A DNA stretch of 64,000 bases from Seiridium cupressi (Eukaryota > Ascomycota > Sordariomycetes > Amphisphaeriales > Sporocadaceae), in assembly GCA_036674765.1 (NCBI GenBank), contig JARVKI010000007.1, positions 620,001 to 684,000 on the forward strand. The letters run 5' to 3'. Every line of letters begins with the position of its first letter. The stretch's first letter is position 1. Positions 21,760 to 34,690 of this stretch are shown here, one piece after another. The notes beneath the pieces were generated by a model. That model ran no database searches and was not told the DNA's origin. It saw only the letters and a list, made by a program, of their open reading frames with translations. Both the position numbers and the translations under genes were made by a program.

Positions 21760-24705
21760 ACTTGGACTTGGGCGGATCCCTCTAACTCTGCTTCTTTTCT
21801 CAATTCACTGTTGGCAACGAAGAATCTTCATCAGTGGCAAGACTTTCGCATAGATTTCACTTATCTACTCTGTGTGCTACGGTCTGTTGATATCTATGGT
21901 TACCATTACTGTCACTGTCGTTAAACATTGCGCCGTGGGCCAACAGCCGGGACATTGTACACACCTACCCATTCATAGCGGGCCAAGAAGCAGTTTATAC
22001 CCATCGTGGTTTCTAAGATGGTTACCCTTCTTCTGAGCTGAATAGTGGTAGTGACGCTATCTGCACGACCAATCCATACAGCTACTAATATGGCTGTCCC
22101 ACACTACGTCTCACGAGCATTAAGGTCCGCGACATGCCTGACTTACTGTCGCACACATTCAACATCACTGTACTTAGCAGCAATATGCAACACGAAACGC
22201 CATAATTGTTCAGTACGTTGAGGGCGTACTCCCTGCTGAATCACAAATCTAATCGGCTAGGGGGCGTGCCCCCTTGTGGACTGATGAACGATCGTCTCTT
22301 CCCCTGTATCAGGAATAAAAAGAAAAGCGAGCCGTCATCCAGAGCAGGTAAGCGAATGATTAGGGCGTGTGGATCTTGAGCTACCAGCATGAGTGAAGTC
22401 TTGCCAAGGATATTTCTAGTCCATTTGCGACAGAACTACGAGGGGAATCCATCTAGCATGGTGTCCTCGGCGTCGCATGCATGCTGTTGTAGAGCTTGCG
22501 GGCTCTCTCATGATTTCAATCTCTGTATTGTAAACAGACGTGAAGCGTGGGTTCGTCAAAAATTCCCTGGTATAATGTTGTGACATAACGACAATGTGCT
22601 AGGAATAGCTTAAGACAACTGAGCAACGTAGCTAGGCACACAGTCAGAGAATCTGCCATACTAGCCAGAGCGAATAATGTGCTTGAGTAGGCTACCTACC
22701 ACGAGCGTCCGCGCGGTTACCCAGGGCGGTATAATGGCTGATTCTGCGATTCATTTCGTTCTTGCAAATAGAAGTGATCTTTCCAGTCGTGAAGCATCTT
22801 CTCCCAGAGCTGCTTGGTGACTGCGCGCATCCAATTTGCCTCAATCGTGCGCAAGCTTCAGCACAACTACGCGCTTACACCGATGACTTAGAAGTGTTGA
22901 AATAGATATCTCCTCAAGACATCGTCCTAGATGGGGTGGTCTCACGTATTTCGCCTTCCGCCACATATTCGAAATACGAGTTTAGAAATCATTGCGAGAT
23001 GAAACGGGAAAGAGTACTAAATAAATCTAGCATATCTGTGTTGGAACAAATGGTACCACCCGATAGCTGTATATAGATGGAATGCCGCGATTGTCTATAA
23101 AGTGACGCTCTCCTCGCTTGACCATAAAATATCATGAGAGTGCCGGACAGACGGACTTATAGCTCAACTTGGAGATAGTCCCAACCATATATGTTGCATG
23201 ATACCTTCCATTGACAAAGTAACAAGGACGATAGTTCCGTGAACGTCAACTTAGTATGAGCCATTGGATATAATTCTACCGAAATCAGTTATTAGAATCA
23301 ATGAATGCGACTAAATAAAAGGCCTTCTGGTGTTTGGGAAAGTTGCAGTCGTGTAAATCAGTTATTCACAAAGATACTGAGCATCATGACACAACCCCAA
23401 GATTGGTTGATCACAAAACAAATTATGTAAATCGCATTATCTTCAAAGTATCATGGAAAATCCTCAAGTTTTCCAGGTTGCTCCCGAAATTGGTTAATAT
23501 CTGACTAAATACGATAAGAAATGCGGGTTATGGTGAGCGCTTGTGTCTTGATTGTCCTGATAAACATGTTGCAAGTTAGTTGTCTTGTATGCGTGTGGCA
23601 GTGATAGGAATAGGAGGTGGATTTCTCAGTGAATATGATTACTTTCGCTTCAGGCGATCCCAAGCTCAAACAACACTATATAGTCCAACTAGTCTCCAAT
23701 CCTCTGGTTTGTGTGAAAGTCAATGTAATAGACGTTTTCTTGGTGGTGTATGGGCTTACCTCACGCATTTGTTTTTCACTCTCTCGTATTCGGATGAAGA
23801 GGGACACTGATTGTATAGGCTTAGAAGTAGACACATCACTTTAAGTATAGATTGCTACGCAAGCAATACATGTATGAAGCCACCAGACAAACAAGCAAAC
23901 CGCATCACTTACAATTCCGGGAGAGTAACAGAAGACATGTTTGGCTACTACTCATATGGTGAATAATGGTTTTCTTCCACGTACGTATCCCATCTAGTCA
24001 TTTTGTCGGACAACGAAGGATGTGGCATTATTAATGGACGCTTTATCCTATGGGATAGAGGTCATATGCGAAAATTATTGACGAACGAAACTGAGTAGAT
24101 AATGATAATTGCGAACACGGCCGCTTGTATGCCGAACAGCAGAGCGGTCCAGCCGAGAGGGGTTTACTTGAACTACGCTTTACGATTTGTTTTAGTAACA
24201 GCTCATGGGCGACTTGTTGCCTCATTTTTATGTTCTGCCTACTCCCTTTCGGTCAAGATCTGACCGATCAACGAGATTCGGAGACTGTCTCGTTTCATTT
24301 GGTTTTACTCCCGATATCACCAAATTATGGCTTAGTCTAGCCATAGGTTAGACACGCTGCAGTTCTATCAACATAACATCATGGTTTCTGATACCTGATA
24401 GTATATGACACGAACATCTGCTCGAATATCTCTACATGCAAATTGTGTATTAACTATTTTAGTCTCTCTTCTTGCATTGCGTATACGCTGGATTACACTA
24501 GATGCTAACATCTATACGCACCACGCGTGAATCAACTTAGTCATGCCTTTCAGTCGAAGGATAACCCGCCAGGAAGATTTGATTCACGGACTTACGATTT
24601 ACGACTGTACGGCCGAATGGATGGTAGAACCATGAATATATGTCTTGAAATTGCTACAACAATGTACATGTGATAGACGCGGGTGGCTCCTTTCTGCGTC
24701 TTGCT
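21760..24705. other. Long AT-rich gene-poor spacer
   Basis: About 2.9 kb with dense stop codons. From roughly 22,900 to 24,500 the sequence looks clearly AT-richer than the neighbouring genes. No ORF has a recognisable motif and no terminal repeats are evident. A decayed repeat is possible but not shown. Confidence 0.45.
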
Positions 24706-26159
24706 TTATAGTCTTACAGCATACAGGCTTGTTCTCTCCATCTCGCCAAGCACACCATTTCCAGCGAGCGTCCACCGTTCGCTGACACTTCTTTCGTCGA
24801 CTCTCATCCTCAGCACACCACTGGCTGCCCAATACTCCATCAGCGACCTAGCCTCGGCCTTGGAGACACCTTTCACGTCGAACACGCTGACGCCCTTTAG
24901 AGCATCGAACACGCGCTCATCGTACTTGGTGTTGAAGGGGTCACGAGGGGGAATAGGCAGATTGGCCTGGGCTGCGGCTGCCTGCTCGAGAGCCTTGTCC
25001 ACTGATGCCAGTTTGGGACAGTTGCTCTTGGTCGTGACACCGACGATGGCAGCTCCGTTGACGAACTTGGTCTTGCCACCAAGGGCCTCGGCGAATAGCT
25101 TCAGGAGAGCCAAGTCGTGGCTATGGATTAACTTGAAAGCAGGGCTTCGGTAGTCGCTGACACGCATGATGTGGTTCAACCCGTCCAGGTTGAGCATGAT
25201 CGGGGGACGACCGGGAAGCAAAAGTTCTTGCCAAAGGGCAAGAAAAGTAGGCCAGGCAAAGTCATGTTCCTTGGTAGCGGTGGCTAGCGAGGCGAGTGAC
25301 ATGGTGCGAGGTGCATTGAAGGGGAGGTGGATGTGATCGAGTTGGATGTGGAGGTTGGATAGGATGTCTCTGTTGGTCTCTTGGATAGTCTGCATGAGCT
25401 TGAGCAGGTACACGGGCTGAGAGAACTGTTCCGACTTTGGGATCTCCTGGTACTCCGTCGCAGCGATGGTAAGGTCCTGGCCTGACAAGAAGATTAGCTT
25501 TGCGCAACACTCGGATGGGCAGAGGATTCCGCACCTTCGGGAATATTGATCACGACATATTTGTTCAAGAATCCTGCGCTTAGACTCTGTAAGCCCAGCA
25601 TGCTCTTGCCGCTCCCTTTTTCGCCTGTGATCACAACCCTTGCGGTCTCCTTCTTGTTGACCTTGTCGGTAATGTTCTTCAAGAAGTCCACCGTCTCCTT
25701 TCGGATCAGCATATGCGGCTTCCTGAACAGGCCCCAGTTCTGAGTGGGCTTGAACGCCTCGCTCGTTCGCAATTGGTCGATGAGTCGGTCAGGCAAGCCG
25801 ACCATGGTTCCGATAGCATTTGGGTCGACGATGTTCTCGGCGCTCAATGGAGGGAGGCCTGCCACTTCCAGCGCATTGTCGTTTGAGAGCAATATCCTTT
25901 TTCTGAACGCCTTCCTCTCGCCGGGCGGGACGGGCTTTCCGCTGTCCGGCTTCCTCTTCTTCTTGCCCAGGACGAGCTTCTTTCCGGTTCGGACGTGCCT
26001 TGTCAAGCTACCGTCTTCCTTGGCCAATTGGGCAGTCGAAGTGCTGAAGGGCGCACTTGGTGTCGGTATCACCATGGTTGCTGGCCGCAGAAGACGCTGT
26101 GACGGCCGTGCCAGGCAGCGCCAGCAATTGGGAGTCGCCATTGCTGCTGATTTCGGCAT
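24706..26159 (-). CDS. RSM23: Mitochondrial small-subunit ribosomal protein mS29 (Rsm23/DAP3)
   Basis: Two exons, 466 residues: 25535-26159 and 24706-25481, with a 53-bp intron. This is the GTP-binding mS29 protein of the mitochondrial small ribosomal subunit. The first about 40 residues are basic and Ser/Thr-rich, as expected for a matrix-targeting presequence. A lysine-rich segment (GKKLVLGKKKRKP) follows. The P-loop GEKGSGKS is near residue 180, preceded by MLIRKETVDFLKNI. The second exon has the family segment PVYLLKLMQTI and, later, ILSNLHI. Length fits fungal Rsm23 (about 450). It is divergent from RRS1, so mitochondrial and cytosolic ribosome genes share one promoter region. Start codon choice between 26159 and the next ATG (six codons later) is uncertain. 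Confidence 0.9.
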
Positions 26160-26533
26160 TCGCAGCTCCAGAATTTAGGAGCCTCGAATCGAATGCTACA
26201 GGTCGCGCGTCCCTGCCGAAATTTAGGAGCTGGCGTCGGCTCCGGCCAAAGCTTCAATCCGATACGCACCCGTTGCTGGGACTTGGCCAAGTACCCGCTA
26301 GACTAGCTGTTATCGATAGCGGGGGAGTCCTCCAAAATTTCTGGGAGGTCAATCGCATTCGACTTTTTCCCTAGCATCCCAAAGGTTCACCCGCTATAAT
26401 ACCAAGCAGCACCCACGGCCTCGGCTCAACATCTGACCAGCGAGTTTCCCGGTTCGAACAAGTCGGGAGAACTAGTTGCTGGTATCACTGTTATTGCAAC
26501 GACGTAGCAGGCGCAATCGCAGCAAAACACATC
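26160..26533. promoter_or_regulatory. Bidirectional promoter region, RSM23 / RRS1
   Basis: 374 bp between two divergent start codons. A ccaaaatttc stretch near 26333-26342 resembles a partial RRPE element, but it does not match the full consensus. No clear PAC element was found. Confidence 0.5.
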
Positions 26534-27070
26534 ATGGCGCCCGTTCAGAAACTTGAGGTGCAGGTCAACAAGCCGACACCCTACACATTCGACCTCGGTC
26601 TCCTACTCGCCAACGACCCGAATCCCCTCCCGCCGTCCGACTTTTCCGTATCTCTGGAAGAGCGCCTTGCGCAAACCGCCCGCGACGGTGCACAGTCTCT
26701 TATCAACCAGCTCTTGACCACCCTACCCCTCCAATCTACACAGGCCGGTGTGCTACTAGACCTGCCTCAGGTCACCACGCCCTTACCCAGGGAAAAGCCG
26801 CTGCCCGCGGCCAAGGAGCAGACGAAGTGGGAGAAGTTCGCAGCGAAGAAGGGCATCAAGCCCAAGACGCGGGAGCAGCGGCGCATGAAGGGCAAGCAAT
26901 TCAATGAGAGCACCGGCGAGTGGGAGAATACGTGGGGCTACAAGGGCAAACAGGAGAAGAAGGAGGGTGTTGTGCCAGATGACTGGGTTGTGGAGGTCGA
27001 TGAGAACAGCGAGGCCAAGGGCGGTCAGAGCAAAGGAGCGGCAAACAAGAAGAGGAGGATCAAGTCATAA
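26534..27070 (+). CDS. RRS1: Ribosome biogenesis regulator Rrs1
   Basis: A single exon of 178 residues. Rrs1 acts in the nucleolus with Rpf2 to place the 5S RNP on the pre-60S particle. Family signs are YTFDLGLLLANDPNPLP near residue 16, PLPREKPLPAAKEQTKWEKF at about 82-101, AAKKGIKPKTREQRRMKGKQ, and GEWENTWGYKG. The basic C-terminus (ANKKRRIKS) fits a nuclear signal. It is slightly shorter than the yeast protein (203). The ATG at 26534 is the first in frame. Confidence 0.93.
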   Translation: MAPVQKLEVQVNKPTPYTFDLGLLLANDPNPLPPSDFSVSLEERLAQTARDGAQSLINQLLTTLPLQSTQAGVLLDLPQVTTPLPREKPLPAAKEQTKWEKFAAKKGIKPKTREQRRMKGKQFNESTGEWENTWGYKGKQEKKEGVVPDDWVVEVDENSEAKGGQSKGAANKKRRIKS

Positions 27071-28378
27071 GCATGAGGCTGAAAAAGAGTATAACCATAC
27101 CACTATAATGGCGTGAGACAGTGCGCTCGCTAAAGTCTAAAGGGAGGGGACATCTCATGTGTTCGTACTGCATCAACGGCGTTATTGGAGGATACTGGCG
27201 GGCGTTTCGGATTCACATTCATAATAAAGGTAGCGCAGGCAAAATGGCGGTCAAATGTCAAAACGATAGCTCGGCATCGTTCTGGTCTCATATTGAGAGT
27301 TTTGTGCTTTTTCGTGTCTAAAGTACAGTCCACGCCAATGACCTCGACTTGGACTATCTTGGCTCGTATTATTAGAACTCCAGGAGCTCTTCATGCTCCA
27401 CTCCACGATGCAAGCCCAACAAAATCTTTGGGATTTTGGACAAACACCTGATGTCGACGATAGGCCCCCTTGTCTCCAACCACAACCTGATCATCAGCTA
27501 ACCAAGCGCTGGACCAATAGGGGAGAGGTGATGGGCAACCAATCAGACTCTTCTCCACAAGCTCTCTTGCACTGCCCTTGAGGCCCATGGTTGTCTGTCG
27601 CGAACGCGGGCTACAAACGTAGTTCCACGTCCCATAAACTGACTAAGAGTAGCTGATATCAACGAGACGGCGGCGATGAATAGTCGGTATATGGTCGTGA
27701 TGAGGAGAAACCACAAATCCAGATCACAGGTTTAGTCTCGGTTGAACACGGGAGGAGGGCTGGAAAATGCATGTCAAATAGGCACCTTGAAACGGCCAAC
27801 ATATCCTCCGTGGCCTTTGTGCCTGGGCATGGTCGTTGATTTTCGGGAATAGAGCATCGTGGTTGAAGGGAGCAAATAGTCGCCCGCCGCGCAAAGACGA
27901 GGTCTTCGAAGGGTGAAACCACAGACCGGACTTTGAGTCCTCTGAATGATACGAACGAGGTGCCTCGTCCAGACAGCCGATCTTTCGAGGTCGTTTCGAT
28001 GTCGTTGGTAATCATCGCATAGTATATCGATCGCAGAACAAATGGAAAATGGGTAGTTCGTCGTCCAGGGCATCATGTCGTAAATCGAAAGGGAAAAATT
28101 AAGCGACAACCTTTGCCGGATGAGATGCATGTATGCCCAAACATCAACGCAATTTCTGGAAGACAGGGTATCATGCTTCAATGCCAGAATAGACAAGAAA
28201 CGTCGATAACGTGTTGTATAATACCAGATGCAACATATAGAAACAGCATTATAAGCCGGGACGTTCACGCGCCAGCCCCGCGAACTGAACGAACAGCTGG
28301 GAGGGAAGCGCTTGTTACCATCTTACGAGCTTTTTCGCGTGCCGCACGTCGCCGTTTGTGTCGGCGGCTAATCTTTTC
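27071..28378. other. Convergent spacer
   Basis: Between RRS1 (plus) and the RhoGAP gene (minus). Overlapping frames at 27659-28268 have no motif. No gene is called. Confidence 0.5.
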
Positions 28379-30982
28379 CTAGAAGTTAAGCGGTGAAAGA
28401 GGCTTTATCGGCGAAAGCGGGCGAAGTTCGTTGGTCCTCGAAGACGTGTCGTGCGGCGCAACTGATAGGCCCGTGGAAATGGAATTGAGGCTGCCACTTG
28501 GCCCCACGGGCTTCTTCCGCAGCTTTCCGTTCTGCTGTTGGTCGTGACTTTGCGTCTGCGCAGTAGGATTTGAACTGTCAGACGAGGACAGGTAGCGCTC
28601 TTCCGGGAAGTGGTCGGGGTCTCCTCGAGCAATACTAGCACTGGCATTGCCAGGACCGACATGACCCCCGTTGGCATATGGGTCTCGAAGAGGTTGACTA
28701 CCACCGACGGCAAGGGTCACTGGCGGCGGCTGCTGCATCAAGGCGTATTCTTCCTCGATGAATTTGGCTTCGTTCTTGCAGCCCTTCCAGCAGTCTCGCC
28801 AGTCACAGACCAGGAATCTGAAGCAAAATGCATCGATCTTCAGACAAGGCTGGAAGCAGATGCAGAGATTCCTGAAGTCCATCCTGTTCTTTTCCGAGTG
28901 TGCCAGAAGCAGACTAAGATGGCAAGTTATAGCAAACAGAAGATAATAGTTATACGGCTGAAGGTTGGACAGTTCGTCGATCAGAAGCTGAGGAACTGTT
29001 TCGGCTCCAGAACATTCGCGAGCAATGCGCTCTTGGGCCTCCTTGGGGAAAAGCTCGTCAGGAAGTTCGCGAAGCCAGGCCTTCAGCATCGAACCAACAA
29101 TGTTGATATCATAGAGGTCCTCTTGCGCAAAAAGATCAACGTCATATTCTGCACTGCAAGTTAGTATCAAGCTCGCTGTCCCAAATGTCACGCCAAGATG
29201 TCCAAAGAGGCTTACCTTCGTCAAACTTCCTTTGCCACTTTTTGATCTGTGGTCCGCTCCCTGGTACGCGATACAGCCCTTCCACGTCGCTTCCTTTGTA
29301 GTTCAAGTAGTCTATAGCACGCCAGGGAAAGGCAGGCATCCAGAATTCGGTCTTGTCTCTTGCATCCTCGAGCTTCTTAGATATTCTGGTCTTGCGAGCC
29401 TGTTCAACCAAAGGCAGATTTATTACTTTGAGTTGATAGTGCTCGTCGTCCACGGTAGGCTCCCTCTCCGTAGTGCTTGCACTCCGACCAGACTTGTTGC
29501 CAAAAAAGCGGTTGGAGAAAATATCTGCTGCTCGGGACCCGGAGTTCTTCAGATTGCCGAGGAAGGTAGAGCCGCTGTTTTCCTTGAACGAAGACGGATG
29601 GCTTCGATTCTGATGATGGCCATGGTCTTTGTCCGGCCGTAGGTCCTTGGTTGATCTTTCGCGATGGGCCACACGATCGGCGGAATGATTGCGCGCAGAT
29701 GAGTCCATCATCTGCCTGTAGGAGCGGTCATGAGCAAGGCCGTCCCTATCCACTGGGGCCGTTCTCAGCGGCTGTTGGTGTGCTATAGTCTGGACTCTCT
29801 CTGGCTCTTGTATCTTGATTTCCGTCGCCATTTCTTTAGGACTGGGACTCTCCCTCTCTTTCATCGACCTGGTCCTACTCAAGAGCGTGAATGGCTTGGG
29901 CTTGCCTTTCTTTGATGGTGTGTTGTCGTTGTCGCCGCCAGCCAAAGACAAGTCTGATCGAGATGGCTGTGATGTCATATTCCGGCTTTGTGTCGACGAC
30001 TGAGGTTCAAATGCGTGATCTGGAAGTACCAAAAGAACAATGTTAGCGATGGCTCCACGGCGAGCCTGGCACACGACTGTGCAGCTTCCCAATTGAGGCC
30101 AGCAGCCGGGGGCTTGGTTGTCCAAAAGAATCCCACGGACGTACCTGAATGTTTTGACGTCTTCGTCGACACGCGATCAGAGATGGGCTGTTGCTCTGCT
30201 CCGCGGGACATTACCTCGCTACCACCGCTCTCCTCGTTCGACCTTGTGCTTTGGCTTGGATCGCGGTTGGGACGGTGGTCTCGAGTCTGCTCGCGACGGT
30301 GCTGGGGAGTTTTGGAAGACTTGAAATTGAAAAAGCGGCTTGCGCTTCTCGTATGTTTCTCCTCTTCACGACTAGCCTCTCGCGCAACAGGTGCCGCCGG
30401 AACAGCGAACTGAAAAGTCCCAGCGCCGTCTCTCAGAGCTGGTGTTGTAGGCCCGGCATCAACGTTACTTTGAGACCTTGGGAGTGCGAGGGCCTTGCGG
30501 GCTTGCGCGTTTTGTTGTTGTGGTTGGAGTTCGGAGGGGTTATGGCGAGGGTCTTGGGGGTAGTGGTAGTATGCTTGATCGTAGCTCTCCGCAACGGGGC
30601 CCGCTTTGTAATCGAATTGAGGGTATTCCGACGCTTGCTGCGAGAACTTGGACTGTAGCTGCGAGGGCGCCTGTGCGTGAGACGTGTGAATCTGACGGGT
30701 GTCACCCTTCTTGGACGTGTTAAACTTGCTGAACGGCGACCTGGGGGATCGTGGTGACTTGGAGGATGTCGGAGTTGGGACGACCTGTAGGTTTGTTTCA
30801 CCAATTCCACGGGGGCTCCGGTGACTCTGGGGTCCCAGAGAGCTGGAATTCGGCGCAGAGGACGTAATGGCACTGGGAGAGACAGCGGTAGAGCCGTTGC
30901 TGCTGTTTGGGCCACTGCCTGTACGAGCATAAGATTGGGGTTCAGCCAGGGAGAGCGGCTGAGGAGCCTGCTTGCGTCCCAT
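28379..30982 (-). CDS. RhoGAP-domain protein
   Basis: Three exons, 803 residues: 30145-30982, 29216-30019 and 28379-29148, with introns of 125 and 67 bp. The first about 450 residues are low-complexity, Ser/Pro/Gln/Arg-rich and probably disordered. The RhoGAP domain spans about residues 500-690. The arginine finger is in GLYRVPGSGP (about 528). MLKAWLRELPDELFP and NRMDFRNLCICFQPCLKID supply the conserved Lys/Arg and Asn positions. The ending IDAFCFRFLVCDWRDCWKGC is typical of a fungal Sac7-like subgroup. The expected role is switching off a Rho GTPase in cell-wall or polarity signalling; the target GTPase is not deducible. The tail (RPLSPIKPLSPLNF) has repeated SP sites, suitable for proline-directed phosphorylation. 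Confidence 0.88.
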
Positions 30983-32720
30983 AATTGCTGCGCAAGCGCC
31001 GTCGGTAGCAGCAGAGTGCGGTACTTGCAGGCCGTATTGGCGTGCGAATCGTGCGGTTGACTCAAAGAACGTACTGTGTCATTCCGGGACACCAGCCGTT
31101 CGCGTGCTGTGATTACCGGGCGCAACTCTGCCCGGGACAGTGTCTAGCGTGCGTCTCTGGCATGCAGAGCAGCCAATATGCCCGAGATCCCGGTAAGCAG
31201 AAGCCAAGGCCTTCGCAGTCAGGGCAATTTCGAACCCAGTGCTTATTCGTGCTTTGCCGCAAATGGGCAGCCTTGAGAGTCGCGAGCCGCCCGGTGCGTG
31301 TGGGAGCCGTGTGTCAGGGAGCGAGTATCAGAGTGGAGGATTGACAGGAGGAAATAGGCAGGTTGTGAATCTGCGACACAAGCACAGGACAGCTATGATC
31401 TCCAGCGGGCGGCCCCAGTGGGCGCAGCGACGACAGATGGACAGGGGCCCGACCAATGCATATACGGCTGCAGAGGCAGCAAAGGGCGACGAGCAGGACT
31501 TCCAATGCCGACGTTACAGCGACAGCACAGAACACCCTATGCAGCCCATGGAGGGACCGCCGTCTCGGAGGGGTTTGGCTGATGGCCGCAATGGCTATCA
31601 CGGGGAGCAAAGGAGCGGCCTCGGAAAGTGTTCCAAAGAAAAACCACTCGGCGCCAAAAACAAGGTGGGTTTTGGGGGGAATCGCTGCATGGAGAACGGT
31701 GTTTCTGCAGCTTGTCCACATGGCAGCCGCGACTGTGGGTGTTCGGCGTTAGTGCGTCCGGGAACGAAAGTCGCTAGACTATCACTGGCTTTCACAGCCT
31801 CTGCCGACTTTGTCGACTACCCACCTCATTCGACTCCAAGTGCTCCAGCGCAACGGAAAGATGGGTTGTTCATTCTGCAGCATGATGTTTTATAGCCAGA
31901 AGTGCCCGACATATCAAGTGAATGAGTACATTGGGCCACATGCGACCACTATTGGGATTGCCTCCACTTACACATACACGACGCGCGCCAAATTATAGTA
32001 TAACGAATCAATATGTACCCAAACCCCAACGTAAAGTACAGCGACAAATCAGCCATGCTTGAGAAACCATCACTGGATTAGCCAAGTTCAAGTCCGAGTC
32101 TTGCGCTCAGTGCTCCTCGAGCCTCGTGAATGGGCCACTTAAGGTGTGTGCTAAGTGTAGTCACGCTACAAAGCCATGGTTCACTTGTACATACATTGTA
32201 GCTGGAGGGTGCCAATCCTCGTACAGGATCAACCATAGGCCAAGTCCACTTTTGAGTTTACAGCTTGTATTCTAGACCTCCTGGGGAATTGGAAGTGCCG
32301 AATCGAACGAAGTCCCATGCGCATCTATAGTATCATAGCTAGGCTGAGTACCAAAGTGCCAGCGCTCCATGATGGAGGGGGAAGTTTGTAAGTACCGGTA
32401 TCAAAAGGTTCGTGACTTTGGGGCGCCGCAGTGTCTTGGCACTCAGGAACGTGCCACGGGCGCCAGGGTTGAGACGAGGGGGCCGAGACGCATTTTTCTG
32501 AAACGTCGACCCAGCGCCGTCAACCGGCCACCCCCTGCTGATTTGACGCTGATTTATTTGACATGCCCCTGGCCCCTGGACAATTGGGCCCAAAGCGCTG
32601 GATGCATGACGACTGCGGGGCATCGTGGACTCCTCTTCCGACTGCGAGCGCCAGCACCAGCACCACCATATCATGCTCTTTGTATGTGGTCGACTAATAA
32701 TACAGGAACGAAATAACGAG
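30983..32720. other. RhoGAP upstream region, no gene called
   Basis: Contains the promoter and leader of the RhoGAP gene. A 218-codon frame on the plus strand (31239-31895) has no initiation context or domain and faces competing long frames on the other strand, so it is treated as chance in GC-rich sequence. Confidence 0.5.
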
Positions 32721-33871
32721 TTAGGAGCTCTCATCTTCTCCAACGATAACCTCATGCCAAGCTGATAAGGAGCCGTCTTTTGATCTTACAATGCCCGTGA
32801 CAGAGCCGGCATAGTTTCGGCTGCTGATCAGTTGGAGCGACGTCGAATTTCCAGTGCTGTACACCACGGGGTGCCAGTTGTTGTCGCGACCCTCCATTTT
32901 CCAAGATATACCTCTCTGGATCGAGGCCCAGACCTCGGTATCACAGTTCAGTGTCTAGGCTCCTGTTGTCCACTTATGAGACGGCCGAGAAGGCGACGAT
33001 ATAGTAGAGCGAGTCGCAATGATGAGGTTCAGAACAGCGACAGATATGCCTGAGACGGAGACAGACTGATGCCGATATTTTCGTACTGTCCTACGCGTTC
33101 AGAGCTCCTAGACAGTCTTTTACCAGTCATGCTTCCAAGTAATCGATAGAATCATGAATATGAGCCCGTACCAGGCCAATTGGAGCTGTACTGTGCTCTG
33201 TGTGGCTACCACGCGGTGATAGTTGTAACACCCGAGCTCTTGCTTCTATAACTTACGTCCGTGTAGCCAACTACAAGGAGCATTCTGCAAGTAGTAACGT
33301 CATGCTTAGTGTCCCAGCACATATTTCCCATCACGGGTTGCTAGGGCGTCTGAACTCCTAGGGCACCACTTGGGAGACCTGTCTTGCGGGTTGATTCCAT
33401 AAAATGCTCAGTCAAATATACGCTTTGTTGCAAAGACGGTGAGTATTTGAGGCGAAAGAGAAATAAAAGTCGAAGGACCGTCAGGACCAAGCATTGCCTT
33501 ACTGTGGGAATATGCGTCGAAAATAGTCGGCTGACAGGGCGGTGCCCACGCTGATGATATTTGCGAATACCTCACCTGCCGCGTACGATCTCGGTATACC
33601 ATAGTGGCATCACTGTCAGAGCAAGTATTATCAGACTGACCTCCCAGCAGCAGGCAGCGTTGAGGTCCCTACTACTCCATTATCCTTCACCTCCGAAAAT
33701 ATTGGTAAGCCAACAAAGATAGCAAGCCTTAACAGACGAAGACCAGTTACAGAGATTTCCTCAAACACTTGATTAGTGGCAACTACCAATAAATTGTTCA
33801 CGCTCCTTCGAAATTCAAATCTTGACCAGAAGTCAATGACTAGATGGTTCTTCTTCACATCCGCAGTCAAG
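32721..33871 (-). pseudogene. Decayed multi-exon gene, possibly a membrane protein
   Basis: I do not recognise the family. Reading the minus strand from 33871 gives a coding-like exon (HLVIDFWSRFEFRRSVNNLL, then LRLLRLAIFVGLPIFSEV) ending at a plausible donor. Next come a short exon (TMVYRDRTRQ), a stretch with WDTKHDVTTCRMLLVVGYTD before a GTAAGT, a hydrophobic stretch (LAWYGLIFMILSITWKHDW), another (GISVAVLNLIIATRSTI), and a final soluble part (SIQRGISWKMEGRDNNWHPV ... SAWHEVIVGEDESS) to a stop at 32721. At least two in-frame stops and one phase mismatch prevent a continuous product. The order of pieces, GC-rich third codon positions in the last part and splice-like boundaries suggest a dead gene, but chance frames are not excluded. 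Confidence 0.3.
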
Positions 33872-34690
33872 CTGAGGTTGCAATGAAAATGTTCGCGTCA
33901 GCCCTGTGGTAGTGCGTGGACAGGGGACACATTGGAAGTGACCATGAGCAAGCTCAGCGGATCACTACCGAAAATTAAAAATTGGAATAATCTTTGATGA
34001 GTTCCATAGAACTCTTCCAGAGATTAAACTGAAAAGAACAGATACTACACTTGATCTAAGCCAACTGTAGAAACGGTGGTTAGCATTGGTCAAACAGCCC
34101 GATGTATATTGCTCTGCAAGGCTGGGCAAAGTTTGGGGGTAAACTTACAAGGCAAAGAAGAGCTGAAGAAAGGAAAGTGAATTGAGGGAGGGGAAACATG
34201 CTTAAATATTGGCACCGAGGGTCTGTGCTCTGCGGCTGATTGTGTGTTTGTTTGTTTGCCTGACCAGGCACTCACACAATCAGGCACCAGGTCAGTGAAT
34301 TTTTGCCGGGCAAACGCAACGGTACCTAGGTACTTACTGATTTGGTGCAGCAAACATGCCTTTTTATTGGTCAAACTCTATCAATTACATAATTAGATAT
34401 CTGCGCTCTTTATTTGCTTAAAATTCTTTTTGTTTTGACAGTGACAGCTCTTAGATCAATCAGTAACATGCTGTGCCTGTGGATGCCCTACTAGTGCTAG
34501 GTACGTACCGGCCGCCCTCGGGCCGCAGGGTCGGCGCGGGGCTGAATGCAACATGGGAATCAAGCTGCAGGCTCATTCATAGGCACCATTCAATTCCTGC
34601 GTGTTGATATCCAGACGCCTGCACCACATGATATCAGGTAATTGTTTGTAATACACGGCCGTGACTCCCAAATCCCCGCCAACAAGGACA
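33872..34690. other. BET2 upstream region
   Basis: AT-rich spacer with no supported gene; presumably includes the BET2 promoter close to 34,690. Confidence 0.5.

Noticed and set aside
25744..26178. 144-codon plus-strand frame
   Set aside because: Antisense shadow of the RSM23 first exon.
29988..30658. Long plus-strand frames over the RhoGAP N-terminal exon
   Set aside because: They are antisense shadows of the real gene, whose exons splice in frame.
31239..31895. 218-codon plus-strand frame upstream of the RhoGAP gene
   Set aside because: No domain, low-complexity translation, no start context, and long competing frames on the other strand; GC-rich chance frame.
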